Below, piece by piece: positions 44,450 through 54,876 of a stretch of DNA of 64,000 bases. This stretch comes from Chitinophagaceae bacterium (lineage in GTDB: Bacteria; Bacteroidota; Bacteroidia; Chitinophagales; Chitinophagaceae): contig JADKKA010000001.1 in NCBI GenBank assembly GCA_016720745.1, positions 186,001-250,000 of the forward strand. Reading direction: 5' to 3'. Position numbers and translations under genes: made by a program. A model generated the notes under the pieces. The model was given only the letters and a program-made list of their open reading frames with translations. It was not told where the DNA came from and did no database searches. Numbering within the stretch: the first letter of the stretch is position 1; the number at the start of each line of letters is the position of its first letter.

Positions 44450-46338
44450 TGCTTATACCAGAGTTGAAACATCAGGTAGTACCAGACTTTCGTGTACAAT
44501 TGTTCTTTCCCTCCGTAGAATTGTTTTTTTAACTGATCCAGTTCTTCCTGCCGGAAAATTCCCTGTTGCTGTACAAAAGCAGGATCAAAAGCTTCATCAA
44601 CAAAATGACGAAGTTCATCTTTTAACCAGGCGGCGATTGGAATCCCGAATCCCATTTTAGGCCGTTCCATCATTGACTGGGGAACATATTGATGGACAAT
44701 TTGCCGGAGAATATATTTTTTGATGCCATTATGCATCTTGTAAGCAGATGGAAGCCGGGCGGCAAATTCAATGATATGCTGATCCAGGAAGGGTTCACGG
44801 CCTTCAAGACTTACCGACATGGAAGCACGATCCACTTTTTGCAGGATATCATCCAGCATATAGGTTTTATAGTCGATGGCCATCATATAGCTCAGGTCAT
44901 CTGTATATGCCGGGTCGAGCTGTTCATCAAAATAAGAGGAAAGCGACCCTGGCTGCTGTATGAATAAACGGTTCAGTTCATCCGGCAGGTACAAACAACT
45001 CATGTTGAACAACAGTTCTTTGGCACTGTTATCCTTGAGCAGGTGCATGATTTTTTTATAGCGCGTGGTAAAGAGTGGCTTCCGGTTCAGGATCGGTATC
45101 CGGTGGGCCGGCACATACTCCATGATTTTTGCCATCCCTCTCCGAACAGGCCCGGGAACTTTATTCAGTTTCTTTTTAACCCTCGCGATATAATCGTATT
45201 TATTATAACCGGCAAATACTTCATCACCTGCATCAGCACTCAGGGCAACCGTAACGGATTGTCTGGCCAGTTTACATACCAGTGTGGTGGGGATGGCACT
45301 GCTGTCGGCAAAAGGTTCATCATAAAAAAAAGGCAGCGTTGGCACAATTTCCAGGGCCTCTTTACTGGTACAGTAATACTCTGTATGGTTGGTACCCAGG
45401 TGGGCAGCTGTTGCTTTGGCAAAAGGTGCTTCATTCAGCCCCTTGTCATGCACCCCGATGGTGAAGGTATTAATTTTCGTTCCGCTGTTTTTTTGCAACA
45501 ATGCGGTTACACAGGTACTGTCATATCCGCCGCTCAGAAAAACACCCACCGGCACATCGGCCACCATCCGGTATTGAAATGCTTTTTCCAGTATTTTTTC
45601 AGACTCACTGATCGCTTCAGGTAAACTGATGTCCAGTTTGGGCTGGTTATAGGCATCAAGCACATTCCAGTATTGCCCGATTTTGATGTCTTTGTTAGCC
45701 AGGTTCAAGGTAAGCTGATGACCTGGCTGAAGTTTATGTGTATTTCTGAAAATACAATGTGGGGTGGGGACATAGCCAAACTGCATAAAAGCTGCAATGG
45801 CATCAGTATTCAGTTCTTTCCGGAAACCGGGATGCTGATGAAAAGATTTGAGTTCTGATCCAAACAAAAACAACCCATCGGCATAGTACCAAAAGAAGGG
45901 TTTTACGCCTGCCCGGTCCCGCACGCAAAACAAAAGATTACTGTCCTTGTCATGAATCACAAAAGTATACATCCCGATAAAGCGGGATAAACAATTGGCG
46001 CCCCATTCTTCATATGCATGCAGGATCACTTCTGTATCTGAATGGGTAACAAACTGATGTCCCTTTGCTTCCAATTCAGCCCTGATTTCAGCATAATTAT
46101 AAATCTCACCGTTAAATATCAGCACCAGCGATTTATAATACATGGGCTGGGAAGCCGCATTACTCAGGTCAATGATTGAAAGCCGCCGGTGTCCGAGTCC
46201 CAGGCAGACTTCCTCCCCATTATTCATATAATGACCATCTCCGTCAGGACCCCGGTGACTGATCACATCAGTCATTTTTCTCAAAGTCGCTTCCGAAGTT
46301 TGGCGATTAAAATCTGCAAAACCTGCAATTCCGCACAT
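44440..46338 (-). CDS. asnB: Asparagine synthetase (glutamine-hydrolysing) homologue
   Basis: A 632-residue enzyme. The N-terminal Ntn glutaminase starts MCGIAGFADF with Cys2 as nucleophile, then ISHRGPDGDG. The synthetase domain has the PP-loop GVFLSGGYDSTCVTALLQKN and LSADAGDEVFAGYNKYD. Within polysaccharide loci such homologues probably amidate uronic acids or sugar intermediates, in keeping with the uronate-forming dehydrogenase here; that role is inferred. The last ten bases overlap the next glycosyltransferase gene. Confidence 0.9.
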   Translation of the reverse strand: MCGIAGFADFNRQTSEATLRKMTDVISHRGPDGDGHYMNNGEEVCLGLGHRRLSIIDLSNAASQPMYYKSLVLIFNGEIYNYAEIRAELEAKGHQFVTHSDTEVILHAYEEWGANCLSRFIGMYTFVIHDKDSNLLFCVRDRAGVKPFFWYYADGLFLFGSELKSFHQHPGFRKELNTDAIAAFMQFGYVPTPHCIFRNTHKLQPGHQLTLNLANKDIKIGQYWNVLDAYNQPKLDISLPEAISESEKILEKAFQYRMVADVPVGVFLSGGYDSTCVTALLQKNSGTKINTFTIGVHDKGLNEAPFAKATAAHLGTNHTEYYCTSKEALEIVPTLPFFYDEPFADSSAIPTTLVCKLARQSVTVALSADAGDEVFAGYNKYDYIARVKKKLNKVPGPVRRGMAKIMEYVPAHRIPILNRKPLFTTRYKKIMHLLKDNSAKELLFNMSCLYLPDELNRLFIQQPGSLSSYFDEQLDPAYTDDLSYMMAIDYKTYMLDDILQKVDRASMSVSLEGREPFLDQHIIEFAARLPSAYKMHNGIKKYILRQIVHQYVPQSMMERPKMGFGIPIAAWLKDELRHFVDEAFDPAFVQQQGIFRQEELDQLKKQFYGGKEQLYTKVWYYLMFQLWYKQWM

Positions 46339-46440
46339 ATAAAATAAAATAAAGGTAAATGAGCCTGAAAAAATCAGGAAGGCCAGTCATTCCAACTAAT
46401 AAAGTGGTAAAGAGAAAAAGGCAAATGGCAAGTGTGCCAG

Positions 46441-47358
46441 TTAAAGTGCAAAACGGCTCGGATAAGCCACATTATCCATCACGGCTATTTTAGCGGGTTG
46501 TTTGCCCACTGCTGCCCTGGCATTTTTTAATTTTCTTCTTGCCCAGACAAAAAGCATTAAGAAGAAAAACCACATGGTATAAGACAGAAAACCTGTTACA
46601 CGATGAAAAAGTGAAGCCTTGGGTGCTAATGCTGCATTCGCGATACCAAGATGGTAATTTGGAAAAATATCCAGTACCATGTCCTTTGCATACTTTCTAT
46701 AGGCAGTCTCGAGTACACCCGGGTTACGGGCCAGGAACTCAATACCAGGCCTGTTGTATGCGGCCAGTACGGCAGCATCCGGCTCCATATCGGGATCAAA
46801 AAAGTGCCAGGATCCCTGATAATACACTTCAAAACAAAAATGCCCGTACTTTTTCCCCTGGAAACCAACTTTTCTGGTTTTAAATCCTTTTTTCCGGAGG
46901 ATATCCATCACCAAAATGGATTGCTGACTACAGGCAGCATAGGGGAACTTTATAATATCATCAGGAATTACAATGGCACTTAGTCCCTGTACACTGACCA
47001 TGGAAGATAAAAGGGCGGCTACAAAATTGTCGTTAAACCCATACACGGAATAGCCATGAAAGAACCTTTTGCTGATGGCTGCAGTTACAATTGAAGGATA
47101 TTCCTCTTCAAACTTAAGTTTTGTATCCCGGTAAGATTTTTCAGCAAACAGACTATCGCAATACAATTCCAGTTTTTTCATGGAATTTAACCGCAAGAGA
47201 GAAGGATCATATTCTTCCTGCTGATCATATACAGGAGCCTGGTACCCAATTTTTGTAGTGCTGGTATCCTTCATTGCTAACTGATAAACAGTCAGCAGTA
47301 GAAAAAAATTGAATGCAAGGAATGCACTCCACTGGAGTATGAAGTATAGTTTTTTCAC
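46441..47358 (-). CDS. Membrane-anchored transglutaminase-like protein
   Basis: The protein has a TM helix near the N-terminus (YFILQWSAFLAFNFFLLLTVYQL). A cysteine-protease-like core follows: PYAACSQQSILVMDILRKKGFKTRKVGF, YGHFCFEVYYQGSWHFFDPDME (Cys-His-Asp order of transglutaminase-like folds). A second TM lies at VTGFLSYTMWFFFLMLFVW. I prefer GTG 47358, which places the TM at the start; the upstream extension to 47520 looks non-coding. Its role, perhaps processing or cross-linking of a surface product, is not known. Confidence 0.6.
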   Translation of the reverse strand: MKKLYFILQWSAFLAFNFFLLLTVYQLAMKDTSTTKIGYQAPVYDQQEEYDPSLLRLNSMKKLELYCDSLFAEKSYRDTKLKFEEEYPSIVTAAISKRFFHGYSVYGFNDNFVAALLSSMVSVQGLSAIVIPDDIIKFPYAACSQQSILVMDILRKKGFKTRKVGFQGKKYGHFCFEVYYQGSWHFFDPDMEPDAAVLAAYNRPGIEFLARNPGVLETAYRKYAKDMVLDIFPNYHLGIANAALAPKASLFHRVTGFLSYTMWFFFLMLFVWARRKLKNARAAVGKQPAKIAVMDNVAYPSRFAL

Positions 47359-47541
47359 AGCAATTGGATTTTCTCTTTTGCTGCTGCAAACTACTTCAAT
47401 TTCACAGATTTGAAAAGATTGCGGGGAAAGTAAATGGGGAAATCGGTCAGAACTACAATACACTTCATCGTAAAACCACCGTACCAAGACAGGGGAAAAT
47501 ACGATATTTATGCATTTCATTCCTTTGTTTGCTCAGGCACC

Positions 47542-48432
47542 TTATCGTTTTAATAGCTTCCCAAACATCGCACGAACAAAATATACCGGATGTGCCAGGA
47601 AAGACTTAAACAGGAAGCGAACCCCTTTACCTCTTTCTTTGGTGAATCGTATAGAGATACCTGCCATCATCAGGTATACCCTTGAAAGGGCCACACTTTT
47701 GTTTTTTATCCGGGAAATAATTTTCTTTCCGGTATTTGTCATACATCTTCTCCATCTCGATTACAATTCTTTTGTTCACCATGCTCATGCTCTCCCCATG
47801 TATCCGGTAACGCCATAGTTTTTGCTGACAAATGCAGGCTCTCCTTTCCTTGCCAGCTGCACACAGAAGTCCCTGTCTGAAGGATAGGGTATCCGGGTAT
47901 CATAACGTATGTTATTTTCCAGAAATTCCCTCAACACGAGAATATTCCCACTAGGAGCCGGTATCACATTTTCCCATTTAAGGAGGTTCCGGTAAAAATC
48001 ATCCCGGACCAGTTGGTCCTCCTTCTCCAATAGTTTCCCTTCTGCATCAATGTATGAGATATTACTAAAGGCCCAATGCCGGTCTCCTTCGTTGATAGCA
48101 TTGATCTTTTCTTCCAGATTGATAGACTCCCACACATCATCCTGATCCAGTAAAGCAACATACTTTCCTCTTGCCAGTTCAATGCCTTTGTTCCTGCTAT
48201 CGGCCACACCGGAATTGGTCTTATTGATCAGCTTCACTCTTCCGTCCTCATCCTGTATTCGCCCGATGACTACGGCTGAATCATCCTTGCTCTCGTCATT
48301 GATTACCAACACTTCGATATTACTGACCGTCTGATTCAGTACAGACCGAATGGTCTCTTCAATATATTTAGCCCCGTTGTAAACAGGAATAATAACCGAT
48401 ACTAAAGGGGAATCTGTGAATGACATCATCAT
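47542..48432 (-). CDS. Family 2 glycosyltransferase (two apparent frameshifts)
   Basis: The main frame starts VSVIIPVYNGAKYIEETIRSVLNQTVSNIEVLVINDESKDDS, with the GT-A metal site VALLDQDDVWES and PYPSDRDFCVQLARKG. It breaks at CCCC 47794-47797. With one more base it continues ESMSMVNKRIVIEMEKMYDKY, and with one base fewer at TTTT 47721-47724 joins ISRIKNKSVALSRVYLMMAGISIRFTKERGKGVRFLFKSFLAHPVYFVRAMFGKLLKR. The full protein is ~297 residues. Donor and acceptor unknown. Confidence 0.8.
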
Positions 48433-49583
48433 TTAGATTTTAGCCAAGTATAGATCCATAGTCGCTTTATTCGGCGAGAAGATACTCAAGACGCTTTCCC
48501 GTAACTCATTGCCAGCCTGCCGGGCAGCTTCCTGATTGTTGTATACGAAACGGATATATTTCTCAAACTCTTCAGCCTCATGAGGCGGGTTGACCACGTA
48601 CCCATTCGTCCCATTAATGATATACTGGTCGAAGTCTCCCACTCCACTACAAACAATCACCGGTTTCCTCATCAGTCCGAATTCTTTAACAAGGCTGCTG
48701 CTTGCTTCTGTATAAGACGGATGCACCAGCAAGTCGGCAGCGGAGAGATAATCAATGATATTGGTCCTGAACCCCAGAAAAAAACGGACGCTTCCAGTCC
48801 TTCGTCCTTTACATACTTTTCCAGCTTCGGACGTTCTTCCCCGTCATCGAGCAGCAATACTTTGACGGACAAACCGGAGCGGATCAGTCTACGGAATACA
48901 GGTAAAACCAGCAGATGCCTTTTCATGGGTATCATCCGGGAGGCTGTTAAAATCAGTAATTGCGCCGGGTAGGTTTCCCGGATCTTTGCCACTTCCACTG
49001 GATCAGGTTTACTGTAACGGCTGAAATCGTATATATAGGGAATAATACTGATCTTTTCCTTTTTAACCTTCTCATAGTTCACCATCCCATTATACACTTC
49101 CAGGGAAGGAACCACAATTTCTTTCGCAAACCGGCTGACCAGCCTGTCCACCCTTCTTTCATTCTTATTCACAGAAGCAAAACCTTCCGTTTTGATACTG
49201 GCGTGAAAATGATGCCTGAAGACTACCACCCTTGCACTTATAAAATAATTGGCAAAAATGGCTGGCAGGTTACACTGATTCAGGTTACTCCAGACCACAT
49301 CAATCCGGTGCCTGCGGCAAAACCGGATGAGGTAGAAAAAATGAAACAGATAATTAATCAGTGAGAATCGAAACTGATAAGTTTTAATATGATATTCCAC
49401 TCCCATGTCATCGAGCGCATCATGAAAATCCCCTTTGTGAGATTGCGTGAGAACGATCAGCCGGTGCCCTGTTTGATTGATTTCCCGGCAAATGGTTTCA
49501 ATCGCCACTGATCGTTTATTCGGAAAATAATAGAGCAATACCGTTTTCTTCTTTCCCTCTTTCAGACTATTGTTCATACACAA
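48433..49583 (-). CDS. Glycosyltransferase, GT-B fold (one apparent frameshift)
   Basis: The first frame has KKTVLLYYFPNKRSVAIETICREINQTGHRLIVL and LILTASRMIPMKRHLLVLPVFRRLIRSG. It loses frame at A7 48778-48784. With one more base it reads VFFLGFRTNIIDYLSAADLLVHPSYTEASSSLVKEFGLMRKPVIVC, the family donor-binding E-A-x(n)-E-F-G-L-M region, to the stop at 48433. Length ~384 residues. Its ATG immediately follows the stop of the methyltransferase gene. Confidence 0.82.
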
Positions 49584-50499
49584 TTATGCTGACGCTTTTC
49601 CGATATAAATAAAGATATTGCCCCAGTTGCGGTTGAATACTCTGGTGAAAAACATACTCACTCTTGCAATAATGGCGGTGATTTTTCCACCACCCTTTGC
49701 ACCGGCCACAGAAGTCGGAAAGGCCAGGGATCTTCTGCGATCCGGAAAAGCAGTTCCTGTAAACCACAGGTACGAAAGAGTTCACGTTGGTTTTTCCGGT
49801 TGGATAAAAAGATATGATAAGGTGGTGCGGATACCTGACGGCCTGGTTGTAACCATTTTCGGATGCTGAAATAAACGGTTCTCACTTTTTTGCCAGGCAG
49901 AAATTATCTTCCACCGGACCTTCGATCAGGAAGATACCGCCTGGCCGCAAGTATTGTTTTAGTTTTCCGAGCACATCAACAGGTGCAATGAGATGTTCCA
50001 GCACATTGCTCAGTCTGATCACATCAAATAAGGGAACAGGATTCCCCTCCAATAATTCGTTGATTTCATAAAAAGTTGCGTCAGGAATTCCTTCCTTGAG
50101 TATAGTCAGATAAAACGGATTAAATTCCGCTCCGGAGCAGGTAAAACCCTGATGGATGGCATTGGCAATAAAATTGCCGGCACCACATCCGTAATCCAGG
50201 ATATGAGCCTGGGGCCCTGCCAGTTTCCGGAGCTGATCAAACTGAAACCCGTAACTGAAGCGAAGACCGTTTAATTTTTTATACAGATCCGGATGTATAC
50301 AGGTATCAACCTGGCTGTCCTGATAAGCGGGAGGATACATGGCTTCATAGTCTTCTTGTACCGGGAGGGGGCTTAAATAGATCAGGCGGCATTTCCGGCA
50401 GGTGATATAGTCAAAGGTTTTTCCGTTGAAAACATTCCGGGGATAAACCGATCCGGTGAACTGATCTGATCCGCAAAAGGGGCAATGATTACTGCTCAT
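49584..50499 (-). CDS. Class I SAM methyltransferase (two apparent frameshifts)
   Basis: The protein begins with a zinc-ribbon-like CPFCGS...CRKCRLIYLSPLP. It then has the SAM site HILDYGCGAGNFIANAIHQGF and IRLSNVLEHLIAPVDVLGKLKQYLRPGGIFLIEGP. It breaks at T6 49886-49891 and near GGG 49727-49729. Restoring one base at each gives KKVRTVYFSIRKWLQPGR and LAFPTSVAGAKGGGKITAIIARVSMFF to a stop at 49584. Total ~305 residues. It overlaps the upstream epimerase gene by four bases. The substrate is presumably a sugar in the chain. Confidence 0.78.
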
Positions 50500-51407
50500 G
50501 GCTGTTGCAAGTGTTTTTCAAAAATAAGGGATATGCCCTGTTCAATACCGGTCTTCGGCTGCCAGTTAAAATCCTTTTTAAACAAGCTGCTGTCCACTTC
50601 AATATTACTTACATCAAAACGGGCTTCTTCTCCCTGGTTCAGATGAATGGTTTTTCCGGTAATACTTTCTATGATATGAATGATCTGACCCAGGGAGGAA
50701 AGTACTCCATAAGATATATTATAACATCTGCCTCCTAATTGTCCCGGTTTTTTGATTACCTGGCTGATGGCATCCGCCAGATCTTCTACATAGAGATAAT
50801 CCTTGTGATTGTCCAGGGATCCCCAAAGCTGAAACGGTTTATCATTCAATGCGCTGTTCAGCAAATAACTAATCACTCCCTGGGGTTTGCGGATGCTTTC
50901 AATAAAGCCATAAACATTGGATGGCCGGAGGATCAGGTAATCCAGTCCCCGCTGGTAGCCAAATAACTGTAGATATTTCTCGGCGCTAAGTTTTCCTACA
51001 CCGTAAGCAGAAACCGGGTCCGTAGGATGATTTTCATCCACCTTTTCATTCAAGGGATGACCGTACACGGCTCCACCGGAAGAAATAAATACTATTTTCT
51101 TACTCTGTAATGAAGATAAAGTTTCAAATAACTGAATATTCAGCAGGATCTGGTCATAGGCATCCTGCCAGATATTATTCATGGAACTGGCGGGTGAGGA
51201 TGATGACATGGCATGTACCAGCAGGTCTGCACCGGACAAAAGAGATGCATCCCCGGCTATGTCTTTCAATTCATGAGAAAGATACCTAATGGATCCTTTT
51301 TGACCGGAAGCAGTCCTTGATATAACGGTCACTTCATGTCCTGCCACTGAAAGTTGGTCAGCCAGTGTAGCCCCGATTAGGCCATTACCCAGAATATAAA
51401 TCTTCAT
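50496..51407 (-). CDS. NAD-dependent epimerase/dehydratase (extended SDR)
   Basis: A 303-residue protein. It has KIYILGNGLIGATLADQLSVAG (Rossmann), KIVFISSGGAVYG, and PVSAYGVGKLSAEKYLQLFG (Y-x3-K). VYGFIESIRKPQGVI and FQLWGSLDNHKDYLYVEDLADAI follow. It resembles nucleotide-sugar 4-epimerases; the exact reaction is open. It is coupled to the methyltransferase gene. Confidence 0.86.
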   Translation of the reverse strand: MKIYILGNGLIGATLADQLSVAGHEVTVISRTASGQKGSIRYLSHELKDIAGDASLLSGADLLVHAMSSSSPASSMNNIWQDAYDQILLNIQLFETLSSLQSKKIVFISSGGAVYGHPLNEKVDENHPTDPVSAYGVGKLSAEKYLQLFGYQRGLDYLILRPSNVYGFIESIRKPQGVISYLLNSALNDKPFQLWGSLDNHKDYLYVEDLADAISQVIKKPGQLGGRCYNISYGVLSSLGQIIHIIESITGKTIHLNQGEEARFDVSNIEVDSSLFKKDFNWQPKTGIEQGISLIFEKHLQQP

Positions 51408-51410
51408 ATA

Positions 51411-52508
51411 TTATAACTGATTTTCAAACAGATCTTTTTTCACCTGTTCAAATACTTCTTTAAAGCGGGTCACGGCTCTGGTTTCTGAATATTCTTCACT
51501 CACTATTTTGGAGCGGGTCCGTATCAGTTCTTTTTCCGCATCATTCAGTCTGGTGTACCAGATAATTTTATCGGCAATATCTGCAGGATCCTGACCGCAT
51601 ACCAAACGCTGGTCTACCCTGGCAACGGCTTCCCGGGTACCGTTTAATTCATTGACGATTGTAGGCATACCCGCTGACAATGCAATCAGTACGGTAGTGG
51701 GAAATGCATCTCCCCGCGAACAGTGCAGGTAAATATGGTGATCAAAAATCAGGTCTTGCAGGTTCTCAGTATAATCGAGTATTGTTATGGCCTTCCTTGC
51801 TTCGGGATTCATTTTATCCAGACAGAACCTGAGTCTTTCCTCAAAGGGATGACCTACCAGTGTAAAACTCAGTGCGGGGTCCTGCTGAAAGGCCTTATCA
51901 AAAGCCTCCAGCATCATATCCACTCCTTTGTATTCAAAGCGAAAGGCATTATTATAGGAGCCGACAAAGAGTAATTTTTTTCCGTCTGCAATCTCCTTTT
52001 CTTTTGTATTTGAGAGGTTTTGAGATTCCGGAATCCCGTTGAATACGGTATATATGGGAGGTCTTTTCTTTTTCAGTACCTCGTTTACAAAAAAACGGGC
52101 CATTTCCCCTTCACAGATAATAGCATCATAAGATTTCAGGGCGAACCGGTGAGCGATCAGGTTGAGCCGGGAAAATTTTTTTGCATAAAGTGAATACATG
52201 GTATGGCTACCGAGATACACGACGATTTTCTGCCGCTTTTTTTTCAAGTACAGCCATTTCATGATCACAGGCGGAAAATGCAGGTTATCAATCAGAAAAA
52301 TATTATACTTTTTCCGGTCTGTATAATTCCTGGCGCAGTAAAACCAGCTGCGGATGACGTAAAAAAAGCCTTTGTTCTGGTCCTGCCAGCGATATTTAAA
52401 ATCGATGAATTCAAAATCTGCTCCCACCTGTTTTGCAAAATTGGCATGGGTATAATGGGCCCCCGGCCTGCCATGCAGGTATTTTATTTTTAATACTGAA
52501 TTGTCCAT
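51411..52508 (-). CDS. Glycosyltransferase, GT-B fold
   Basis: A 365-residue enzyme with KIVVYLGSHTMYSLYAKKFSRLNLIAHRF and LLFVGSYNNAFRFEYKGVDMMLEAF. The donor-site stretch IYLHCSRGDAFPTTVLIALSAGMPTIV has the R-G-x-x-F-P-x-x-x-x-x-A-x-x-x-G pattern. It is 3 bases from the epimerase gene. Donor unknown. Confidence 0.85.
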   Translation of the reverse strand: MDNSVLKIKYLHGRPGAHYTHANFAKQVGADFEFIDFKYRWQDQNKGFFYVIRSWFYCARNYTDRKKYNIFLIDNLHFPPVIMKWLYLKKKRQKIVVYLGSHTMYSLYAKKFSRLNLIAHRFALKSYDAIICEGEMARFFVNEVLKKKRPPIYTVFNGIPESQNLSNTKEKEIADGKKLLFVGSYNNAFRFEYKGVDMMLEAFDKAFQQDPALSFTLVGHPFEERLRFCLDKMNPEARKAITILDYTENLQDLIFDHHIYLHCSRGDAFPTTVLIALSAGMPTIVNELNGTREAVARVDQRLVCGQDPADIADKIIWYTRLNDAEKELIRTRSKIVSEEYSETRAVTRFKEVFEQVKKDLFENQL

Positions 52509-52520
52509 GATGTGGTGATC

Positions 52521-53681
52521 CTATTCAAAAATTTTCTTATAAAAAGCAGCATACCGGTCAGCCAGCGATGCTGCATACCTGTTTTCTACTGCTTTTCGGC
52601 CAGTCGTCCCAATTCTATTACGCAGTTGCTGATCCTGCATCAGCCTATAAAGCTGAGCAGCGCAGGCCGCTGCATTATTAACAGGAAACAGCAGTGCTTC
52701 TTCCGGGTCCTGAATTACATTTTTGATTTCTGGTATATCAGATGCCACAACTGGCATTCCAGCCGCCATTTTTTCCAGTAAAGCCACGGGGAGTCCTTCT
52801 TTTTCAGAAGGGAATACTGCCATATCATATCCTGCCAGTATTTCCTGAACATTTGATCTTGGGCCCTCCAGCAAAAACTTATTTCCCAGTTCCATGTTGT
52901 TTATCTGCTCCTGCAGACTTTCCGTGAGCTCCCCGGGCCCTATTAAATGAAAGCAAAAATCAGTAGTCTGATATTTGGAGATTAAAATTTTTGCTACTTC
53001 GGGCAAAAGGAAATGGCCTTTCACGTTTGAAATCCTGGATACATAAACTATCCTGAAGAGCCCTTTACAATTGTAGTCAGTTTTTTGGGTAATACGGCTG
53101 AGATCGACAGTATTTTCAATGACTTCAGCGTATTTTCTTTTATTAACGATATGCAATTCTTCTGCCCTGTTGGCGATGGCCTTCGACACAAAAATTACAT
53201 GATAGGGTTTATAAAATTTTCTGTAGATACGGGAAAGTATTTTAATGGTCAGCCAGGAATACTCTTTTTCGGCAATACGCATCAGGTGATCCGTATATAC
53301 CAGTTTTAAATCCCTGACTCTCTGCTGTAGCAAAGATCCAATGGGCAAATCCTTGGGCAAACCATGAAAATGAAAGACATTGATTTTTTCAGTTTCGACA
53401 ATAGCCACCAGGTCATCAACAATAGCTGAAAAATATTTTTGGGGATTGAAATATATACTTAAAAAACCTTTCAGCGTATATACGTCCGGAATAGACGCCT
53501 TGAGATTAAAACGTGAACAAGAATAGCTTTCGGACAAACCGGCATCAGGATCGGCCAGTACAATCAACACAAGATCCTGCCATTCCTTCTTGTCCCGCAA
53601 CAGCCTTTCTACAATGTTTGTTACACCACCAATACTCAGGCTATATACAATATGTGCAACTTTAAGTTTTGCTACAGACAT
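52521..53681 (-). CDS. Glycosyltransferase, GT-B fold (family 4)
   Basis: A 386-residue enzyme with KVAHIVYSLSIGGVTNIVERLL, YVSRISNVKGHFLLPEVAKIL, and donor site DMAVFPSEKEGLPVALLEKMAAGMPVVASDIPE (E-K-E-G-L-P-x-x-L-L-E). It transfers a sugar from a nucleotide donor; the acceptor is unknown. Confidence 0.9.
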   Translation of the reverse strand: MSVAKLKVAHIVYSLSIGGVTNIVERLLRDKKEWQDLVLIVLADPDAGLSESYSCSRFNLKASIPDVYTLKGFLSIYFNPQKYFSAIVDDLVAIVETEKINVFHFHGLPKDLPIGSLLQQRVRDLKLVYTDHLMRIAEKEYSWLTIKILSRIYRKFYKPYHVIFVSKAIANRAEELHIVNKRKYAEVIENTVDLSRITQKTDYNCKGLFRIVYVSRISNVKGHFLLPEVAKILISKYQTTDFCFHLIGPGELTESLQEQINNMELGNKFLLEGPRSNVQEILAGYDMAVFPSEKEGLPVALLEKMAAGMPVVASDIPEIKNVIQDPEEALLFPVNNAAACAAQLYRLMQDQQLRNRIGTTGRKAVENRYAASLADRYAAFYKKIFE

Positions 53682-53701
53682 CTTTTTATATATCAGGAAA
53701 A

Positions 53702-54862
53702 TCAGTCAAGAATAAAATCGGCAAATGGCTTTACCATTTTATCAAAACTATAAAATGAAGACGCTTTTAATGCGTTGGCGCTATAAGTACTGTAATCAGC
53801 CAGTATCGTTTCAATGGCAGCGTTAAGGCTATCCAGGCTAAAATCCTGCAAGGTAATGCCCGCTTCAAAGGAATCTATTTCTTTTAGTCCAAACGACCCT
53901 ATTACCGGTATCCCCAACCCAAAATAGGTAAACATTTTTCCTGAAGGTGCCGTTAAATAATGTTCCTTACTCTTTGCAATTTCAGGATGCCCTGTATCAT
54001 AGAAAGAAAACCCAATACTATGTTCCTGCAACAATTCGTCAAAATCCTTTTTTGAAGCATATGCCGTATCAATCACCAGCCTCCCCTCCTTTATTTCTTC
54101 AGCATACTCCTGTTTACAGGCCTCAATATCGCTTAAAGGAGTTCCTTTCAGTGTAAGGGTATATTTTTTATACTTTCTTATCAGTGCCAGGCAATGCTTA
54201 AAACCGAACCCATCCCATAACCCTCCGGCAAATATTAACCGATTAGAAGGAACTGTTCTCTTCTCCGGCATTTTAAATACAGGAGCGTTTTGAATGTAAA
54301 AAACATGATTCAATTGCTTCACCCCTTCAATTGTAAGCAGATTAAATCGTTGCTCATTTTGTATAATAACAGATCTAATAGAAGCAATATCCAGATCCTT
54401 CATCTCCATTAATCGTTCAGTTTGCAGTTCCGTAGACAAAAAATGATAGCTTTTACCCCACCTTTGGCATAAAAAAGCCGGAGCGGGATCAACGGCAATA
54501 ATCTCATCTGCGGGAAACTGTTTCAAATACTTTTTTATGGCATGACCATATAGTAACCAGTCTGTATTTAAGATTTTGTATTTCTTTTCAGCCCTCCTCC
54601 AAATGATACGTTTCAACTTGAGCAACTGGTAAGCAAAATAGCTACGCTTCACTTCGAACCACTCTTTCTGACGGGTCTTATATTGATTCAGGTAAATAAA
54701 ATCCGGATTATCCAGGATACTTCCCCGTTTAGGGTTGTATAAGGTTAAAATTTTAACCTCGGCCTTCCCCTTCAGGTAATCGTACAAGCCCAAAATCGTT
54801 GGCGCTTGAGGAAACCACGGGTATGGAAATAAAATAACAATTCTTTTCTTATCATTAGTCAT
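53702..54862 (-). CDS. Putative glycosyltransferase, GT-B like
   Basis: A 386-residue protein with a GT-B-like layout: IVILFPYPWFPQAPTILGLYDYL near the start and LIFAGGLWDGFGFKHCLALIRKY at the C-terminal domain. A possible donor region TAPSGKMFTYFGLGIPVIGSFGLKEI comes later. The pattern is weaker than in its neighbours. It lies in line with glycosyltransferase genes on both sides, which supports the call. Confidence 0.65.
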   Translation of the reverse strand: MTNDKKRIVILFPYPWFPQAPTILGLYDYLKGKAEVKILTLYNPKRGSILDNPDFIYLNQYKTRQKEWFEVKRSYFAYQLLKLKRIIWRRAEKKYKILNTDWLLYGHAIKKYLKQFPADEIIAVDPAPAFLCQRWGKSYHFLSTELQTERLMEMKDLDIASIRSVIIQNEQRFNLLTIEGVKQLNHVFYIQNAPVFKMPEKRTVPSNRLIFAGGLWDGFGFKHCLALIRKYKKYTLTLKGTPLSDIEACKQEYAEEIKEGRLVIDTAYASKKDFDELLQEHSIGFSFYDTGHPEIAKSKEHYLTAPSGKMFTYFGLGIPVIGSFGLKEIDSFEAGITLQDFSLDSLNAAIETILADYSTYSANALKASSFYSFDKMVKPFADFILD

Positions 54863-54876
54863 GCAAGCCAGCCTCT

